Below are positions 51,230-64,000 of a stretch of 64,000 nucleotides of DNA, in pieces. Source of the stretch: Tubulanus polymorphus. Taxonomy: Eukaryota; Nemertea; Palaeonemertea; Tubulaniformes; Tubulanidae. The stretch spans positions 8,058,278-8,122,277 of the forward strand of contig NC_134030.1 in NCBI RefSeq assembly GCF_964204645.1, written 5' to 3'. Each line of letters starts with the position of its first letter. Position 1 is the first letter of the stretch. A model generated the notes under the pieces. The model did no database searches. It worked only from the letters and a program-made list of their open reading frames with translations, and was not told the origin of the DNA. The position numbers were made by a program, and so were the translations under genes.

Positions 51230-51590
51230 TGGCGTTAAGAAAAAGGCTAGATCCGAAAAACAAATTAAATGGGCAAGAGAATTAGGTAAAAGATCTTCAG
51301 AATTAAAAAAAGCTAAGAAAAAGAAATTAACTGATATAAATGAATCACAGAAATTATCTGATATTGATTCAAATAATAATCCATCTAATTCTTCTAATGC
51401 TGGAAGTAATTATAAATTATATATTACAATTAGATTAGTAACAGTTATTATATTATCCGGTGTAATATATAAATCAAAATTCAAATCTGATGATAAATAT
51501 GATTCCAATGACAATAAACCTATTATACCAGAAAATAAATCAAATGATAAAGTCATTGAAAATAAACCAAGATTATTATTAATGGATTAA
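51222..51590 (+). CDS. Small basic protein with one membrane segment, 122 aa
   Basis: The N terminus is very basic, KKKARSEKQIKWARELGKR followed by KKAKKKK. A Ser/Asn-rich linker comes next, and then a hydrophobic segment at about residues 67-84 (LYITIRLVTVIILSGVIY). The remainder is charged. It overlaps the upstream gene by 8 nt and ends 6 nt before the integrase ATG, so it is part of a tightly packed transcription block. I do not recognise the family. A virion or membrane-associated accessory protein would fit a virus-like element, but nothing here proves that. In the right arm only the first 75 or so residues survive, fused to the integrase C terminus. Confidence 0.6.
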   Translation: MSDGVKKKARSEKQIKWARELGKRSSELKKAKKKKLTDINESQKLSDIDSNNNPSNSSNAGSNYKLYITIRLVTVIILSGVIYKSKFKSDDKYDSNDNKPIIPENKSNDKVIENKPRLLLMD

Positions 51591-51596
51591 AATAAG

Positions 51597-52705
51597 ATGA
51601 AAAAAGAACAATATTTAAGAGATTTATATTATAACCCAGAGAGTGAAGTATCATATTCTAACGTTTCAGAATTATGGAATAAAATTAAATCTGATAATGA
51701 AAATGGTGCCGTACGGCGCCCACACGGTGATATAAAATATAGTGAATTAAAATCATGGTTACAAAATCAACCAACATATCAAATCCACAAGAAAATGGAT
51801 AAAACTTATTTAACAAGAAAAGTTATGGTTTCATATATCGATCAACAATGGCAAGCAGATTTAATTGACATGAAGAACTTAGAAGAATACAACAAAGGAT
51901 ATTTCTGGATATTCAATGTTATAGATATATTCAGTAGATACGCATGGTCAATTCCAATCAAAAATAAAACTGGTATAGAAGTGACAAATGCTTTTAAGAA
52001 TATATTTGAAGAAGCTATTCCAGATAAGATACAATTTGATGAAGGTAAGGAATTTTATAACAAACATTTTAAAAAACTATTATCTGATAACGATGTAGAC
52101 TATTTTTCAACACATTCAGATAAAAAAGCATCTATTATAGAAAGATTTAATAAAACATTGAAAACTAGAATGTGGAAATATTTTACTGCTAATGAAACAT
52201 ATAAATATATCGATGTATTAGATGATTTAGTGAAAGGTTATAATAATTCTAAACATAGTTCTATAAATATGAAACCTATACAAGCTAGAAAAGAAGATAA
52301 TTCAGAAATAGTTTGGAATAATTTATATGGCGCATTTGTTACACATGATTTCGGCGAACCTAAATTTAAAATAGGACAACATGTCAGAATATCTAAATAT
52401 AGAAAAACATTTTATAAAGGTTATACCCCTAATTTTACAGAAGAAATATTCAAGATTAAAAAGATAATATTAACTAATTTGTTTATAAATTAGAAGATCT
52501 AAAAGATGAAGAAATATTAGGTTATTTCTATGAACAAGAATTATCACTTGTACCAAATCCAGATGAAATAGAATACAAAATAGAAAAAGTATTGAAAACA
52601 AAAACTCTTAAAGGAAAAAAGTATTCTTTGGTGAAATATAAAGGATACGATGATAAATTTAATGAATGGATTTTATCTAGTAAAATCAAAAGAATAAATG
52701 AGTAA
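51597..52705 (+). pseudogene. Polinton-type integrase (rve/DDE fold plus chromodomain), one frameshift
   Basis: This is a retroviral-type integrase that would insert the element and create the 6-bp target duplication. Catalytic residues are visible as D88 (in WQADLIDM), D148 (in IQFDEGKEF) and E182 (in KASIIERFNKTLKTR), the last being the signature of Maverick integrases. The frame stops at 52491-52493. A 4-nt deletion near 52476, compared with the right-arm copy, throws it off, and the other frame continues to 52705 with a chromodomain-like tail (KYSLVKYKGYDDKFNEWIL). The full protein would be about 370 residues, normal for the family. The stop overlaps the ATPase ATG by 8 nt. An HHCC zinc-binding N terminus is not obvious. 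Confidence 0.85.
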
Positions 52706-53309
52706 AGATTTATTTATATTTGAACCGCATAATATGTTAGTTACTGGAGTAACCAATTGTGGTAAAACACATTTCATATTAGATTTGTTAGAAACTATTT
52801 ATAAGAATCATTTTGATAATATAATATTATTCTGCCCCACTTATGAAATGAATGAAACATATAATAGAGATATAGTTAAGATAAAAAAGTTTATTATATC
52901 AGATCCTAAAACAGTAAAAGAAAATTTAGATAATTGTATTAAAATAGCAATTGATACTTATAAAGGATCAAATACATTATTCATTATAGATGATTGCGCA
53001 AATTTACATGATTCAAAAGTGAGAGAAAGTGAGTTATGTTATTTAGTTTTCTCTGGGAGACATTTTGGGATAACAACATGGGTTTTAAATCAAAAATATA
53101 ATTCAATTGTTAAAGACTTTAGGGAGAATATAAGATTTCTAGTTTTATTTTATAACAAAGATAAAAAATCTATGCAACAATCATTGGAAGAAAATCAAAT
53201 TATACCTACTGAATTACATGATGAATATATGAATAAATTAAAGAATAATTAAGGTTCAAAATTATTACTGAGATTACAATTTCCATATGAATATAAATTT
53301 ATAAAATAA
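52698..53309 (+). pseudogene. A32-like DNA-packaging ATPase with a late in-frame stop
   Basis: This is a P-loop ATPase of the FtsK/HerA-A32 type that pumps DNA into capsids in Polintons and large DNA viruses. The Walker A motif GVTNCGKT is at residues 17-24 and Walker B LFIIDDC at 94-100. A family motif follows at about 119-133, SGRHFGITTWVLNQKYNS. A TAA at 53250-53252 ends the frame after 184 residues. The same frame then continues with a family-like tail (GSKLLLRLQFPYEYKFIK) to a second stop at 53307-53309, so one base change seems to have removed the last 18 residues. It is the only gene found once in the element, lying at its centre. The truncation may or may not abolish activity. Confidence 0.8.
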
Positions 53310-53338
53310 CTATTTATAATTTGGAATATTATAGAAAC

Positions 53339-53447
53339 TAATTTATATATCTATATACTAGACGTACGAGTAAGAAAGTAAGATTCTTACCAAGAAAGTA
53401 AGATTCTTAGATTCTTACGTACGTCTAGTATATAGATATATAAATTA
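53339..53447. repeat. Central hairpin of the element (30-bp stem)
   Basis: The 30 bases at 53339-53368 (ending ACTAGACGTACG) are repeated in reverse at 53418-53447. The 49-base loop contains two direct copies of AAGAAAGTAAGATTCTTA-like sequence, itself partly palindromic. The outer stem sequence CTAATTTATATA.CTATATA appears again at about 53571-53593, where the right arm begins. Confidence 0.85.
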
Positions 53448-53589
53448 TTAAATGAATTATATAAAAATGAATAAATTATATGTTTTCTCTTAATAATAAT
53501 AAAAATAGATTATATTATAACTATTTCTATACTTAGATTAATAATTTTATGTTTTTAATTATTATAAAACTAATTTATATAACTATATA

Positions 53590-54111
53590 CTAGACTTCAT
53601 CTTTTAGATCTTCTAATTTATAAACAAATGGTTTAGTTAATATTATCTTTTTAATCTTGAATATTTCTTCTGTAAAATTAGGGGTATAACCTTTATAAAA
53701 TGTTTTTCTATATTTAGATATTCTTACGTGTTGTCCTATTTTAAATTTAGGTTCTCCAAAATCATGTGTTACAAACGCTCCATATAAATTATTCCAAACT
53801 ATTTCTGAATTATCTTCTTTTCTAGCTTGTATAGGTTTCATATTTATAGAACTATGTTTAGAATTATTATAACCTTTCACTAAATCAACTGTTACTAATC
53901 CAATTGTAATATATAATTTATAATTACTTCCAGCATTAGAAGAATTAGATGGATTATTATTTGAATCAATATCAGATAATTTCTGTGATTCATTTATATC
54001 AGTTAATTTCTTTTTCTTAGCTTTTTTTAATTCTGAAGATCTTTTACCTAATTCTCTTGCCCATTTAATTTGTTTTTCGGATCTAGCCTTTTTCTTAACG
54101 CCATCACCCAT
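53590..54111 (-). pseudogene. Chimeric frame: 122-residue gene fused to integrase C terminus
   Basis: The first 75 or so residues copy the basic small protein (GVKKKARSEKQIKWARELGKR onward, through the beginning of its hydrophobic segment). After VTV the frame jumps in phase to the integrase residues from DLVKGYNNSKHSSIN to LEDLKDE, then ends at once. About 0.8 kb is missing relative to the left arm, including D88, D148 and E182, so no integrase activity is possible. The 173-codon frame stays open across the junction. It overlaps the upstream 200-residue gene by 8 nt as in the left arm. Confidence 0.75.
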
Positions 54112-54706
54112 TTATTTTAGTTAATTTTTGTTCTGATTCATTTTCTGTTTCACTGTTTGGTTGTAGTACATCTGTTTCGTTCTTACCTGATTTATATTCC
54201 ATAGGCTTGATGTTCGAAAATGTTATGACACCAGTAGAAATTAATGTCATAACCGATCCTAATTGAAATGAAGCATAACCGACCCATTTTTGTAATTCAT
54301 TCATAACTAAATAGTCATTTTCCAAATCACTATATAATTTATTTTCATCATCAATTGGTATTAACTGGTTACATAACTTAGAATAACATTTGACAATACC
54401 ATCTGAAATAGAATCATTTATTCGGGCCAATCTTGCCTCTTCATAAATCTTAAAATATTTTATTACTTTATCTGGTTTCATAGCATCTAATTCTTGAAAA
54501 GTTATTATTTTCCCGATAAACTGATTACATTTCCCGCCAGCAATTAATAATTGAAGATGATGCTTACAATATAAATAGTATTCATAATCAATATTGTAAT
54601 TAACTTGAATAGAATTAGAAACAACTGTATCTTTATTATCACTTATGCCCAAATCATCTAATGTTTTTTCAATATCAATACTATTCTTACTCGATTTCTT
54701 TGACAT
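54104..54706 (-). CDS. Unassigned 200-residue element protein, intact copy
   Basis: The complete frame starts MSKKSSKNSIDIEKTLDDLG. Its features are a Tyr/Cys/His patch (DYEYYLYCKHH) at about residues 35-47, a charged helix (KYFKIYEEARLARIND), and a hydrophobic stretch at about 144-162 (GYASFQLGSVMTLISTGVI) that may be a membrane helix. The C-terminal tail is rich in Glu and Asn. The left-arm copy is frameshifted, so this is the only readable version. No homologue was recognised; it may be one of the lineage-specific minor proteins of Polintons. Overlap with the next frame suggests co-transcription. Confidence 0.65.
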   Translation of the reverse strand: MSKKSSKNSIDIEKTLDDLGISDNKDTVVSNSIQVNYNIDYEYYLYCKHHLQLLIAGGKCNQFIGKIITFQELDAMKPDKVIKYFKIYEEARLARINDSISDGIVKCYSKLCNQLIPIDDENKLYSDLENDYLVMNELQKWVGYASFQLGSVMTLISTGVITFSNIKPMEYKSGKNETDVLQPNSETENESEQKLTKING

Positions 54707-54954
54707 TTATATTAGAGAAATTTAATAAGAAAAATATTATAAGTATTCTTCAAATGATACTAGTATCTCTTTAGATTAATACTAGCTTAGTTAAAGGTAA
54801 AGAATTTTAGTATTAGTTATTGTTTTTTTAGTATTTTTTATTTGTGATATAAAGTATTCTTTTTTGAAAAGAAAATATTAAAAATTAAAATAGAAATAAT
54901 GGCTAGTTGAAGTTATTGTTTTTTTAATATATTTTATTTGAGATATATTAATCT

Positions 54955-55495
54955 TTAACCACTCAATAAAGATTCAACGTATTGTTCATTATTTGGATTA
55001 TTGTTCCATAATTCAATGAATTTCTTTGCTTTATCTAATTGATCCAAATATAACTGTAAATCTAGTTTGTCATGTTTAATCATATTTTCCTTCTTTTCAA
55101 GAGGTCTCAGGTTTTTCCAATTCCAAATTAACTTTTTATCATATTCATCATTCATGTCAAATTTAGATATTGGTAACACATGATCAATATGAAAATAATT
55201 GCCATAATTATTTATATTCATTTTATCATCGAATTGAAATATTATCCATGATTTGAAGAATTTATCTGAACAATCCAATAAATGTGCTAGTGTAACTGAG
55301 TGGTTTTCTTTACTGAATAATTTTGATACTTTAGATCTTTCAGCTTTTGCAATATGTTTGTTTGCCATCTTTTTTAGTTTTATTTTTTTGAAATTCTGTT
55401 AATGATTTATTCAATTCACACTTATTACATTTCTTATAGCATATATTTATTACACCATTATTGTTTATATTTATAGCTTGTGATTGTTCCTCCAT
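54955..55495 (-). pseudogene. HNH endonuclease, copy lacking the middle
   Basis: The start at 55495 matches the left-arm gene (MEEQSQAININNNGV). It reads through a zinc-ribbon half (CNKCELNKS and YCKS) and hits a stop. A deletion then brings in the nuclease domain in another frame (54955-55368; HIDHVLPISKF, then WNWKNLRPL). The HNH core residues H60, D62, H63 and N86 (numbered from a possible internal ATG at 55368) are all present, so an N-terminally truncated nuclease could in principle still be made. Confidence 0.65.
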
Positions 55496-55513
55496 TTATA
55501 ATATATATTTTTA

Positions 55514-56353
55514 TTAAAATTGATTAACATATTTGGAGTTATGATATTTTGATTTAAGATGGTGTGATTTATTGCTTCGAGTATAATATTTTCCACAATT
55601 ACATAAAACGCTTTCATTAGGATTATATTTAGGCGCAACAATTTCATCATCTGAATTACATTGAATTCCAATATCTTTATAAGAATTATTATTATCTAAT
55701 TCACATTGAATACCAATATTTGATGAATTTTCATTATAGATAATTGGTTTATCATCAAAATTTAAATAATATTATTGTCTTTTTTCAATTCTTAAGTTAA
55801 TCAAATTATTGTAACCTCTAGAAAGTATTAAATCATCATTTCTTTCATTGAAAGGAGTTTCAAGAATATTTATAATTTTTTCATCTAAAGTTCCTTTATG
55901 ATTTAAAACTGTATTAAATATGTTTTAAAAATGATTTTTGATTCCATTATCTATCAGTTCAATAATTAAATATGCTTTATTTGATAATATTTGATTGATT
56001 ATAGAAATTTTATCAATTTTATATTGTCTTCCATACACTAAATTTGTTGCTGAGATATAATTTGTAATGTTAAATAATGAAAATAAGTTATCATTATTCA
56101 TATTTCTAATATGACTTTTAGATTTTAAATGTTCATTATAATATCTTTTATCACTGAATGATTGATTACATGTATCACATTTATATGTTTCTTTTTCATT
56201 CTTTAATTCATCTAATTTAGTTTCTAATATATCATCTTTATATTCTAGTTTCAATTTATTCTCTAAATGTGTTTTAGTTTTATTGTGTCTTGATTTTTGG
56301 GATTTATCTATATTGATATTACATGTTGGGCAGTAGTACTTATTTGCTTCCAT
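55514..56353 (-). pseudogene. C2H2 zinc-finger protein, longer copy with stops
   Basis: The first 142 codons (56353-55925) contain the same two fingers as the left-arm copy, followed by a helical region (YISATNLVYGRQYKIDKIS). After a stop the sequence continues as open stretches in a shifted frame with one more stop. These include NERNDDLILSRGYNNLINL and a C-terminal CNCGKYYTRSNKSHH finger, ending at a TAA whose 55514-55516 position abuts the leader of the HNH gene. The ancestral protein was about 270 residues with fingers at both ends. It is unassigned beyond zinc-finger. Confidence 0.6.
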
Positions 56354-56559
56354 TTTAATACTAAATTTTTTATTAAAATTGATTTTAGAAGTTCAATGAT
56401 TTATATCATGTATTATTTCAATCACACTTTACTAACACTTTTAATGTTTAAAAATCTAACTCATACAAATATAAATATTGAAATAATGTTGTAAATATAT
56501 ACTTTTATATTGAATAATCTGTCAATTTAAATGTTATTCATGTATATGATTATTTTAAG

Positions 56560-56967
56560 AGTAATAGGGGTAATGGGCTTTCAGGTTAAAGGTTGAATGG
56601 TCGAGTTCATTAAAAACAAATATTAAAAGTAATTTAAAACTATAATATATTTTCATAACCGTGTGTATTTCAGTTGAATAATAGAATAATTATTATTATT
56701 AAAATATATTTGATTATATGAATTTGTGTATTGTAAATAAATCAATTGGTCGCGGAGCGGAGCGGTAGCGAAGTGGAGCGACCAATTGATTTAATACAAT
56801 ATGCTTTTAAAATTTAAATTATTGATATCTTAGAATAAATGTTTAGTTATAATATAAAATACACACGGTTATGAAAATATATTATAGTTTTAAATTACTT
56901 TTAATATTTGTTTTTAATGAGCTCGACCGTTCGACCTTTGGCTTGAAAGCCCATTACCCCTATTACT
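56560..56967. repeat. Right terminal palindrome: two facing terminal repeats around a GC-rich stem
   Basis: The arm starting AGTAATAGGGGTAATGGGC at 56560 is mirrored by the outer end finishing GCCCATTACCCCTATTACT at 56967, with about 140 bp of strong complementarity (through ATTTTCATAACCGTGTGTAT). At the centre, AAATCAATTGGTCGC (about 56738) and GCGACCAATTGATTT (about 56777) form a second stem. It encloses a GC-rich GGAGCGGAGCGG-like stretch that contrasts with the AT-rich surroundings. Confidence 0.9.
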
Positions 56968-56973
56968 AATATC
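56968..56973. repeat. Right target-site duplication AATATC
   Basis: Exact copy of 48768-48773, directly following the terminal CCCCTATTACT of the element. Confidence 0.85.
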
Positions 56974-57220
56974 TAAACATACGTGAAATAATCAATCACC
57001 AAATTTTACAAAACGTGTCCATTAGAAAAATGTAAATTTCAAAAATATCTAATCTGAATGGAGAAGGAAGGGGGAGCCTAACATCCACCAAATATCCTCA
57101 TAATCAACCCTTTCGGAAATGTGTTTATAAACTCTACTAGGGCAGGGAGAAATAATGACCTAAGAAATTCGGTTATCTAAATTCAATATCAAACCACATT
57201 AAAATCATTTGAAAACGCGT

Positions 57221-57679
57221 TTAAATGAATTCATGTTCTTCCTCATCGGTTAAATAATCATCATTATCATCATTGTTATCATCATTTGCGTTGCCGCAGC
57301 AACCGCATCCACCGTGGGCATCGTCAGCGTCAGTTATCTAAATTACGCGAAAATAAAGATCTTCACCAATGGAAATAACATCTGACGAAATCATCTTGAA
57401 AATAACATCTTAAAATTGATCTACGCTGCTCGACGAAAATAAAAATCTTCAAATGTTAACGAAAATATCATCTTTCTGAATGATCTTGAAAATAACAATC
57501 TTAAAATTAATCTACACCGGGCGACGAAAATAACAATCTTTCGACGGGCGCCTTCGTCGGTATTTGAAACTTACTCGTTTGAAGCCGGACATGCTCGTAG
57601 GCATCACAGGTGAAGCGATAAATCCTAAATAGTTAATAACGGTCGTCTCTTCACCTCCTTGATTATCATTTACGAATAT
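57221..57679 (-). CDS. TXNL1: Last two exons of a TXNL1-like PITH-domain protein
   Basis: The penultimate exon (57679-57575, 35 codons) lies between a good acceptor (AATTTTCCAG) and the donor GTAAGT. It reads IFVNDNQGGEETTVINYLGF, then IASPVMPTSMSGFKR, matching the end of the PITH domain of thioredoxin-like 1, a proteasome-associated redox protein (family pattern IFV..NQG.EETT.I.Y..FIG.PV..TNM..FKR). The last exon (57337-57221) adds 38 residues: a Cys/Gly cluster (HGGCGCCGN), an Asp/Asn-rich run and LTDEEEHEFI before TAA. The usual TXNL1 ending after FKRV is short and basic, so this tail is unusual. Upstream exons for the rest of PITH and the thioredoxin domain are not found between here and the Ran gene, nor in Ran introns on the minus strand. 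Either Ran sits inside a very long intron of this gene, or this is a partial copy. Confidence 0.6.
57385..57540. repeat. Tandem duplication inside the last TXNL1-like intron
   Basis: The phrase ATCTTGAAAATAACAATCTT, followed by AAAATT(A/G)ATCTAC and CGACGAAAATAA, occurs twice about 88 bp apart (about 57402 and 57490). It makes up much of the 237-nt intron. Confidence 0.6.
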
Positions 57680-58019
57680 CTGGAAAATTAACATAATGCA
57701 TAATCAACTCGAATTATACTAAAAAATATGAATGACTATTATACGGACAAATTTATTTAGAATCTTGCACGAGCTTAGTATTGTTGATATTGAATTGTTT
57801 TGTTTTTTTAATCAGTATTGTTGATTCTACTATGTTCTTCAAACTAAGAAAACTATGGTTAAATACGAAAGAACAAGTTTACTTCCGAATTGAATTTCAC
57901 AGTTTAAGCCAGGTCGAATTTATAGGGTCCAGCACTACGGTTCATCGTACTAAAAAAATATTCCACTTAGAATTAAATTTAAAATCATTATACTATTTAT
58001 TCAAAACTATATCTTAATT

Positions 58020-58347
58020 TCCTGACGGTGTTACCTCTGTCAGAGTTCATGTTCACCCAGTCCTGAGAAAGGCCGGTTCGCGGAGCTCCGTATACTGCCT
58101 ATACTAAACAGCTCGCGTGAACCACCCGCGTTAGCGATATACCACTGACACTAAGGTTCTCAGTGAAAGTTCATGACGGTGTCGGGCGGCTTCCTGACGG
58201 TTTCAGGCGCTTCCCTGGCGGTTTCTGGCGGTTCGTGACGGTGTTTAGTATGACCGTGGAAACTGGAAGCTGACACTACTGTCGAATTTTGGTTTGATTT
58301 TTAACAGTTTCGGAACTACATTTTGCTGAAAGATTGAAATAACGAGC
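58020..58347 (+). promoter_or_regulatory. Ran promoter/5' region with repeated TGACGGT motifs
   Basis: The 330 bp upstream of the Ran ATG are GC-richer than the surroundings. They carry clustered CTGACGG(T/C)GTT, ATGACGGTGTCGG, CTGACGGTTTCAGG, CTGGCGGTTTCTGG and GTGACGGTGTTT blocks (58020-58260), a loose tandem array ending about 100 bp before the ATG. No TATA box is obvious. Such a cluster may bind a regulator, or may be a decayed minisatellite. Confidence 0.35.
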
Positions 58348-63117
<4,770 letters not shown>

Positions 63118-63616
63118 CGTAGAAATACTAGATGTTTCATCAATTCGCCAAACTGCAGGGTAGAATAGACAACTTTAAATGCGTCGAGTTTCTGCCACCT
63201 TGCGATGATGCACGATTTTAACGATAACTTTTGTACGGACTTAATTATGATCATCTCGTCGTCTACCCTGTTGTCACGTCTACAGGATCATCTGCGTACA
63301 AAAACATCAATTACCCGCGCGTAAGAACTATAGAGGAACATTTTAGATTATCTAATTTGCGAGAGACTGAAACAGCAATGAATGCCTTGTGTGTTTAGAA
63401 ATTTGCGTTCGGAATTTGTGCGGTGGTACGTGTAGAAACAAAGTTGTTGTTACTGTAAATTGTGATTTCGTCGTCTAAGACAGATTGGCATGTCGGTTCT
63501 CAACTTGCGGTGGCTGTCATCATGCCTGTGCTTTTTTCATTCAGTGGCATTTCATATTTGTTACGACTGGTACTGCGAACTGTTGTACTTTTATGGATTT
63601 AATGAAAGTATGTAAT

Positions 63617-63668
63617 AATAAAATAAACTGTAGTTGCCAAAGTTATTCTTCTAAATTCTGTCAATAAA
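63617..63668 (+). terminator. Ran polyadenylation signals
   Basis: Overlapping AATAAA hexamers at 63617-63622 and 63622-63627, and a further AATAAA at 63663-63668, end a 3' untranslated region of about 500-570 nt that begins at 63118. The cleavage site would lie at about 63640-63690. Confidence 0.65.
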
Positions 63669-63690
63669 AATGTTACAGTATACCATGCCT

Positions 63691-64000
63691 CTTAAGATTT
63701 ATAGCTGACAAACAAAATATTCTGACGACTGAATCTATTTGTAGACACCAGGATTTTGATGCTGTTACCCCACAAAAAACTTTGCTTTAAGATATATGGA
63801 AATGACGTTCCAACTCAAGAAATTATATCTTCTTTGATTGAACAAGGGTTCTATATCGTTGTAGTCCTTGGTCATCCGCTGAACATCCGTAGAATAATAT
63901 AGAATAATATTTGGTACTAAAAATGTAGGACTAGTAGCATTCAGAAACAAGGCCCCACTCGCTGGTTCGAATAACTAGTCGCCAAATAAGGAACAATTAA
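63691..64000. other. Downstream of Ran, nothing recognised
   Basis: No exon, RNA gene or clear repeat is visible in the final 310 bp. A 61-codon minus-strand frame here has no recognisable features. Confidence 0.5.

Larger units (their letters stand above)
48962..52510. repeat. Left arm of the giant internal inverted repeat
   Basis: From CTTAAAATA inward, this sequence reappears in reverse in 53590-56559. It holds the zinc-finger, HNH, 200-residue, 122-residue and integrase genes in that order. Relative to the right arm it has lost about 0.5 kb from the 3' part of the zinc-finger gene. It keeps the HNH middle part and about 0.8 kb spanning the end of the 122-residue gene and the integrase core, both lost on the right. 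Confidence 0.85.
53590..56559. repeat. Right arm of the giant internal inverted repeat
   Basis: This is the inverted counterpart of 48962-52510. It preserves gene order and most sequence, ends at the same CTTAAAATA (reverse complement) junction with the terminal palindrome, and carries its own deletions: the integrase core with the end of the 122-residue gene, and the HNH linker. Confidence 0.85.
48774..56967. mobile_element. Polinton/Maverick-type element, 8.2 kb, palindromic and defective
   Basis: The element starts AGTAATAGGG and ends CCCCTATTACT. Its outer 50-60 bp are imperfect inverted repeats (shared core GGCTTTCA...AAAGGTCGAA.GGTCGAG), and it is flanked by 6-bp duplications. These are Polinton hallmarks, as are the integrase (DDE plus chromodomain) and the A32-like packaging ATPase it encodes. 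It is shorter than typical Polintons (15-20 kb). It lacks a recognisable protein-primed DNA polymerase, capsid proteins and the adenovirus-type protease, so it cannot be autonomous. The body from 48962 to about 52510 is repeated in inverted orientation in 53590-56559 with deletions, leaving only the integrase 3' end, the ATPase and a central hairpin unique. AT content is far above the flanks, and the ORFs overlap by 8 nt, as in compact viral genomes. Confidence 0.85.

Noticed and set aside
48774-56967. Two independent insertions facing each other
   Set aside because: A single exact 6-bp duplication flanks the complete 8.2 kb, and no internal duplication was found at the inner ends of the terminal palindromes. 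One composite insertion is simpler.

Overview
The window is animal nuclear DNA. Spliced genes with GT-AG introns, a Ran GTPase gene split into six coding exons, long satellite arrays and a Polinton-type element all point to an invertebrate metazoan, plausibly a marine lophotrochozoan. The sequence alone does not fix the species. Overall it is AT-rich and dominated by repeats.

Left part (1-8900): the 5' coding exons of a minus-strand gene lie at the edge (112-1005). Their charged, Arg/Lys/Asp/Glu-rich product resembles the N terminus of dynein-2 intermediate chain WDR60/DYNC2I1. A candidate promoter with an NRF1-type palindrome and CCAAT boxes follows. Next come a 163-bp tandem repeat with a four-unit higher-order period (about 2085-4345), diverged 0.6-kb repeats, small inverted repeats and a decayed LINE fragment.

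Centre (about 8990-42330): one head-to-tail satellite of about 33 kb and roughly 139 monomers. It has two main monomer types (about 237 and 243 bp) and segmental duplications with offsets of about 4.33, 5.03 and 8.42 kb. Read on the minus strand, the monomers carry a splice-donor-like GTAACTTG and one or two CAG acceptor-like sites bounding an 85-nt intron-like segment. The array therefore looks like a tandemly multiplied exon/intron unit. A related but non-tandem exon/intron junction, in a small minus-strand gene model with a mutated donor, lies 3.7 kb beyond the array (45739-46077).

Right of the satellite (42335-48767): decayed tandem repeats, the small minus-strand gene model, a fold-back structure carrying two inverted LINE-tail-like segments, and about 1.5 kb without recognisable genes.

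48774-56967: an 8.2-kb Polinton/Maverick-type element flanked by a perfect 6-bp target duplication (AATATC). It encodes a retroviral-type integrase with a chromodomain, an A32-like packaging ATPase, HNH endonuclease and C2H2 zinc-finger remnants, and two small unassigned proteins, in a compact overlapping layout. It has no recognisable DNA polymerase, capsid or protease gene. Its architecture is unusual: most of it is a giant imperfect palindrome, and each end is itself a palindrome holding two facing copies of the terminal repeat. Most of its genes are broken, and the breaks differ between the two arms.

Right end (57221-64000): the last two exons of a TXNL1-like PITH-domain gene (minus strand), then the complete Ran gene (plus strand, 217 aa). 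Ran intron 1 holds a 1350-bp DNA transposon and intron 2 a 233-bp MITE, both with visible target duplications. The RAN protein looks intact and functional.
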